A DNA stretch of 64,000 nucleotides from Yamagishiella unicocca (Eukaryota; Chlorophyta; Chlorophyceae; Chlamydomonadales; Volvocaceae). Positions 60,201-64,000 of this stretch are shown here, piece after piece; the first letter of the stretch is position 1, and each line of letters opens with the position of its first letter. The stretch is taken from assembly GCA_003116995.1 (NCBI GenBank), contig BDSL01000011.1:806001-870000 (forward strand), in the 5' to 3' direction. Position numbers and translations under genes: made by a program. The notes below the pieces were generated by a model that had not been told where the DNA came from, searched no databases, and saw only the letters and a program-made list of their open reading frames with translations.

Positions 60201-63200
60201 TTACTTGCTGCTCTTAAACAGTTTAATCAACACACCTTCCATGGCGGTGTCGCCACCGGAGGCAGCAGTGCCGCTGACTCCATGCCCGCCAGGAGCTGTC
60301 CCAACTTTGGAAGAATTGTTAGGCACATTTCCCAGCGCCCGTGCGACGAGCTTCTCCACATCCAGCTCCAGGGGCAGCTGGCTGATCAGTTCAGCGATGC
60401 GCCGCCTCTGAAACGGCAAGACAAGCATTCGCAACCGTAATCGGCCACTTAGTTATTGTTTTCCGGCTTCTCTGGTCAGTGTAGACGGATTACACCACGT
60501 GCGTACAACCTACATGCTGGTGACGCAGTCTAAAAAGTGGTACGATGAAAACAACAAAGAAACGCTTATAATTTTCAACAGTGTATCGAGAACAAATACA
60601 TAGCTTACGTTTAAGACGCATATATATTCAATGTATGTACCCGTACCTCCCGTGTAACTCGCTTAAGCAGTGGGTTGAGAAGGAGGAAGAGGAAACCAGC
60701 GAAGATGACCCAGAACATTAAGAACAGGATGACATGGAGAACAAGAATTCCTACGGCCAGGCACACAGTGCAGGGGTGGTATGATGATCTTACTTTGTTC
60801 GTTCCTGTGCGAGGAATTTGATAAGAATAATACTCTGTGCGTTGCCGCATCCGGCTTCGAGTAAAATATTAGAGGACTCTTATGGCAGGAGACCCCACCT
60901 ACCGTCGAATCGAGCCAAGATGGTGTCGTAATGGGCAACCTGAATCTCGATAGTGCCATCAATTAAATCCTGCACATGAACGACAATGATCTGATTCTTA
61001 CGCCGGGCGGGCGAAAGGGCATATGTGTGTATCACGAGGCAACTGCTGTGTGCGTTAGGTAATGGGTACAGTCTCACGGGTACATGTTAGGTAATGGCTA
61101 ATTTATTCCATTCACCCAGCTGCATTGATCTGTTAGTCATTGCGTGCATCCGTCATAGCGATGGTTTTCTGAGCAATCAACGGGGCTCACGCGCACCTTT
61201 GATCCCACATTGTAAATGAAGTCGATTTCCCCTGTAAGTGGCAATAAACAGTACAATGAACTTAGTTTACTAGTTTTACGCCATACAAGGGATCAATTAC
61301 ATAAAGCTGTAACAATGAGGTGAATTACTTGCATGGGCCGGTCAGCAGCCGTCTGGTCTGAAAATAAATCTGTGCTTGTTTTTTTCGGTTCGTATCCCAT
61401 CTACATACTTCCGTGGCACAAAGTGGCTACAACCAGCACCGCATGTATGTAGCTGGCTCATGTTTAGTTCCTATTACACTGGTGGGTAAATGGCGGGATT
61501 ACTGAGGGGTTACGTAGGGAGTAAGCACCCGATCGGTTGGGTTAGAGACTCGGTTTGCCAAACCTAGGGAGAACCGAGCTTTTTATGCCATCGGGGTTCC
61601 TATTATTGCACAAGCTGGCGGGGGCTGGTGGTATGCCGGAAGCAACAGATACTGCTCTGGAACACGTTAGGCGGCGTGCGATGGGGTTACTGAGTTTAGG
61701 CCGCGTGGTTACCCCGCCCCCTGTTACCAGCGGTCCATTTGACGAGGCTGACAGGCGCGTGCGATGGGGTTATTGAGTGGATGCCAGCAGCCACGTGGTC
61801 AACCCCCAACCAATTACCGGACCAATCTTCAGTTCTGACAGTTACGTGTGGTGGGGTCATTGAGTTTAGGCCGCGTTACCGGTATGCCACAAACGGTTTT
61901 TCACTCGGACACGGCTTTTCCTCGCAACCCCCGCTACCGGTATCGATGTGCCAAGTTATGGGCGACACAGGTTTTCCCTGCAACCCCCGCTACCGGTATT
62001 AATGTGCCAAATTATGGGCAAGGAACGCTGCAGTGTACAAAAGGTCACCTGACCCTTTTGTAACCTGACGCAGCAGGGCAAAGGTTACGTGCATGCAAAA
62101 AGTTACTCCCGCTGCGGCCAATCACAAACCGCCACCCCACAAAGGCGCACGCGAGACGGCGTCGCTGAAGATGAGCGGATCCTTCCTGAGATCGCCACAA
62201 AAGTGTTCGTCCTGCGCGGCTCTTACGTACCGCCCGCGAGTCCTACAGGAACCATGCTTGTGTTCGTCGCCATGGCCTCGATGTTCAGCAGAAACTGATT
62301 CATCATGTTGTCCAGGCCAGAATGAACGATGTAATAGAATCGGTAGTCGGGGCCTGGGCATGGCGGAGAGCTCTACAGACGGGCACGTACCAACAAGCAG
62401 AAAAATAGTATTAACTTCTGGTGTCCTTATGTGGCTTCAGGTAGTTTAAATGGTACCTTTACAGGCCAGTAATAAGGTCGTAAAGGCAGCGCAAGTCAAA
62501 ACACAATACGACACAAATAACGTACATCTGTCACGTTCACGTCAAAATGTTTTCCCCTTTGTTTTTCAAGATTCGTTTGTCATGTTCCCCTGTTCACCTA
62601 TCGTATTGTGATGCCAATCCATAGCAGTGCTACGTATCCGTTATAATCCTGAAAGCACGATGCCCTGGAAAGCCACGTACCGCAACACGGTGGCATTTGC
62701 CAAGGCCATAAAAGGCATCCGCCAGTTCAGGTGACGCATAAGCCAAGCCATCCTTCACCAGGGGGAAGCGCTCCGTGTCGGGTCCTGCATTTCCACACAT
62801 CATCACTTGGGTGGTGATATCATCCTAACCGTTCCCACAACGGAAAAGGGAGCTACCTGGCTGGTGTCACATACAGCAACAATAAACAAATAAACAAAAG
62901 CGCCGCTTTACTGTAACATAGCAACACTACGCACCTAATGCCTTATAGGCATTTGCTCCCAGTTGCAGAGTGTACCACGCGTCTTTAACAACCTTCAAGA
63001 CGCCCAGTAATGCGGCACGGCGGGGTGCGAGCAGCGCCGGGTCCTCAACGACTGCCAGTTCCTGAAAATGCAACGATGCAAGCAGTAAATTTGGGGGAAG
63101 AGGATATTATTATCTGTACACGACAGCATATTGTGGTCCCTCCAAGCCTGACGGATGGAGGCTGCCCGCCATCCCGTTCCAGCCAGTGACAAGCCATACA

Positions 63201-64000
63201 GATGGGTCGGCAGACCGGCGCCAAGAAGGCATGCCCTGTCCCACCTGTCCAAAGAACACCTGCGGGAAACATGTCCGCAAAGCAGGGAGGCAGCGGCCGT
63301 GCTATTAGACGTTAGCTGATGCCGCGATGATAATGCGTGGATGCAGCTGCGCACAAGAATATTACGCAGCCACCACACAACTCATAATTGGAACGGACGT
63401 TGATGAGCAAGCGAGGTCAGCTTCTGTATTTCCATAAGCCAGCTACTGTAGCGGAAGCAAGCAAGACGTTCGTTCATGCATTTGTGAACCTCGCCATGCG
63501 TCGATCTTTACACATTAAACGGAAGTTGCAACGGAACATCCATACCATCAGTCGTGCTCCATATCCCAGCGGAGCCGTGCACTCACCGCTCGGTACGTCC
63601 TGGCTGACATAAAGTTTGCCACAGAGTGTACAGCGACCACCTCGACAATGCCCTGTGTTACGTGGGTGACAGAAAAGGCAGGACGGAGTTGCATCATTAG
63701 GAACTTGTTCGTCGCTTCACGCAGTCCCTCGCTCTCTATGTCACGGTAAAAGTACTTCCCATCAACTGTCGGGCAATCAAGTATGTACCTATTGTACAAT
63801 TAGGGACATGTTACCCGTTCCCTGGGGACGCGCGTCCGTTTACCTTTATCTTTGCAACAGCCAAGACGTAGATTACAATTACCTGTGCAAACAACGGATA
63901 TACGCGTTATATCAAAGCAAAAGGGAAGGAAAAACGCGTCTGGGCCCAGAAGCACGCCTGGGCGCGTGTGTCTAACAGTACGTAAGTGTGCTCAGTCAAT
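60201..64000 (-). CDS. Second giant sensor protein, 3' exons only (tandem paralogue)
   Basis: Minus-strand exons parallel the last exons of the first giant gene one for one: VIVIYVLAVAKIK (63882-63844), then LDCPTVDGKYFYRDIESEG to HSVANFMSARTYRAV (about 63797-63594), LAVVEDPALLAPRRAALLGV with DAWYTLQLGANAYKALG (63060-62940), TERFPLVKDGLAYASPELAD (about 62790-62700), YRFYYIVHSGLDNMMNQFLL (62370-62240), EIDFIYNVGSK (about 61235-61200), DLIDGTIEIQVAHYDTILAR (60970-60900), ILVLHVILFLMFWVIFAGFL (60750-60650) and RRRIAELISQLPLELDVEKL (from about 60412). It ends with VLIKLFKSSK and TAA at 60203-60201. The C-terminal tail after ALGNVPN is unrelated to that of the first copy. The 5' part, expected to hold the membrane block and PAS region, is beyond 64000. 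No disabling change was seen in these exons. Confidence 0.75.
61640..62025. repeat. Short direct repeats inside an intron of the second giant gene
   Basis: GTGCGATGGGGTTACTGAGT and TTTAGGCCGCGTGGTTACC-like units recur two to three times, followed by two copies of CAACCCCCGCTACCGGTAT with ATGTGCCAAGTTATGGGC. This looks like a decayed repeat cluster. Confidence 0.75.

Overview
This is a eukaryotic nuclear window, almost certainly from a volvocine green alga of the Chlamydomonas/Gonium/Volvox type. The evidence is short exons with GT-AG introns whose donors are mostly GTGAGC, GTGCGT or GTAAGT; GC-rich coding exons in less GC-rich intergenic DNA; long Gly/Ala/Gln tracts in proteins; TGTAA polyadenylation-like motifs; and a giant multi-exon sensor family typical of this lineage. 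Single open frames are therefore exon fragments. Genes below were assembled by joining fragments across splice sites by hand, so outer limits are more reliable than every internal junction.

Layout, left to right. 1-1.3 kb: low-complexity repeats. 1.3-3.2 kb (minus): 5' part of a gene with a Gly/Ser-rich leader and an apparent SnoaL/NTF2-like fold. 4.15-12.6 kb (minus): a WDR91 homologue (endosomal WD40 protein) with at least 16 exons. 13.9-15.4 kb (minus): a three-exon unknown gene. 17.4-19.0 kb (minus): a small cytochrome b561-like membrane protein, divergent from a six-exon EF-hand gene (plus, 19.3-21.4 kb) with a TATA box in the shared 284-bp gap. 22.3-23.1 kb (minus): a membrane-anchored HExxH metalloprotease. 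23.9-26.7 kb (minus): a DUF1825-domain protein of cyanobacterial ancestry. 26.7-31.1 kb: gene-poor DNA with inverted-repeat elements. 31.1-51.8 kb (minus): one very large gene for a multipass membrane protein with PAS-like domains, of the group often auto-annotated in algae as 'tiny macrocysts protein B'. 51.8-60.2 kb: gene-poor, with more elements and a 32-bp satellite. 60.2-64 kb (minus): the 3' exons of a second, tandem copy of the giant gene; its 5' part lies beyond the window.

The genes do not form a pathway. The notable themes are a tandem array of giant putative sensors, a divergent b561/EF-hand pair, and a dispersed repeat family (at least 12 copies) in introns and intergenic DNA. No rRNA, tRNA, CRISPR or recognisable autonomous transposon was seen.
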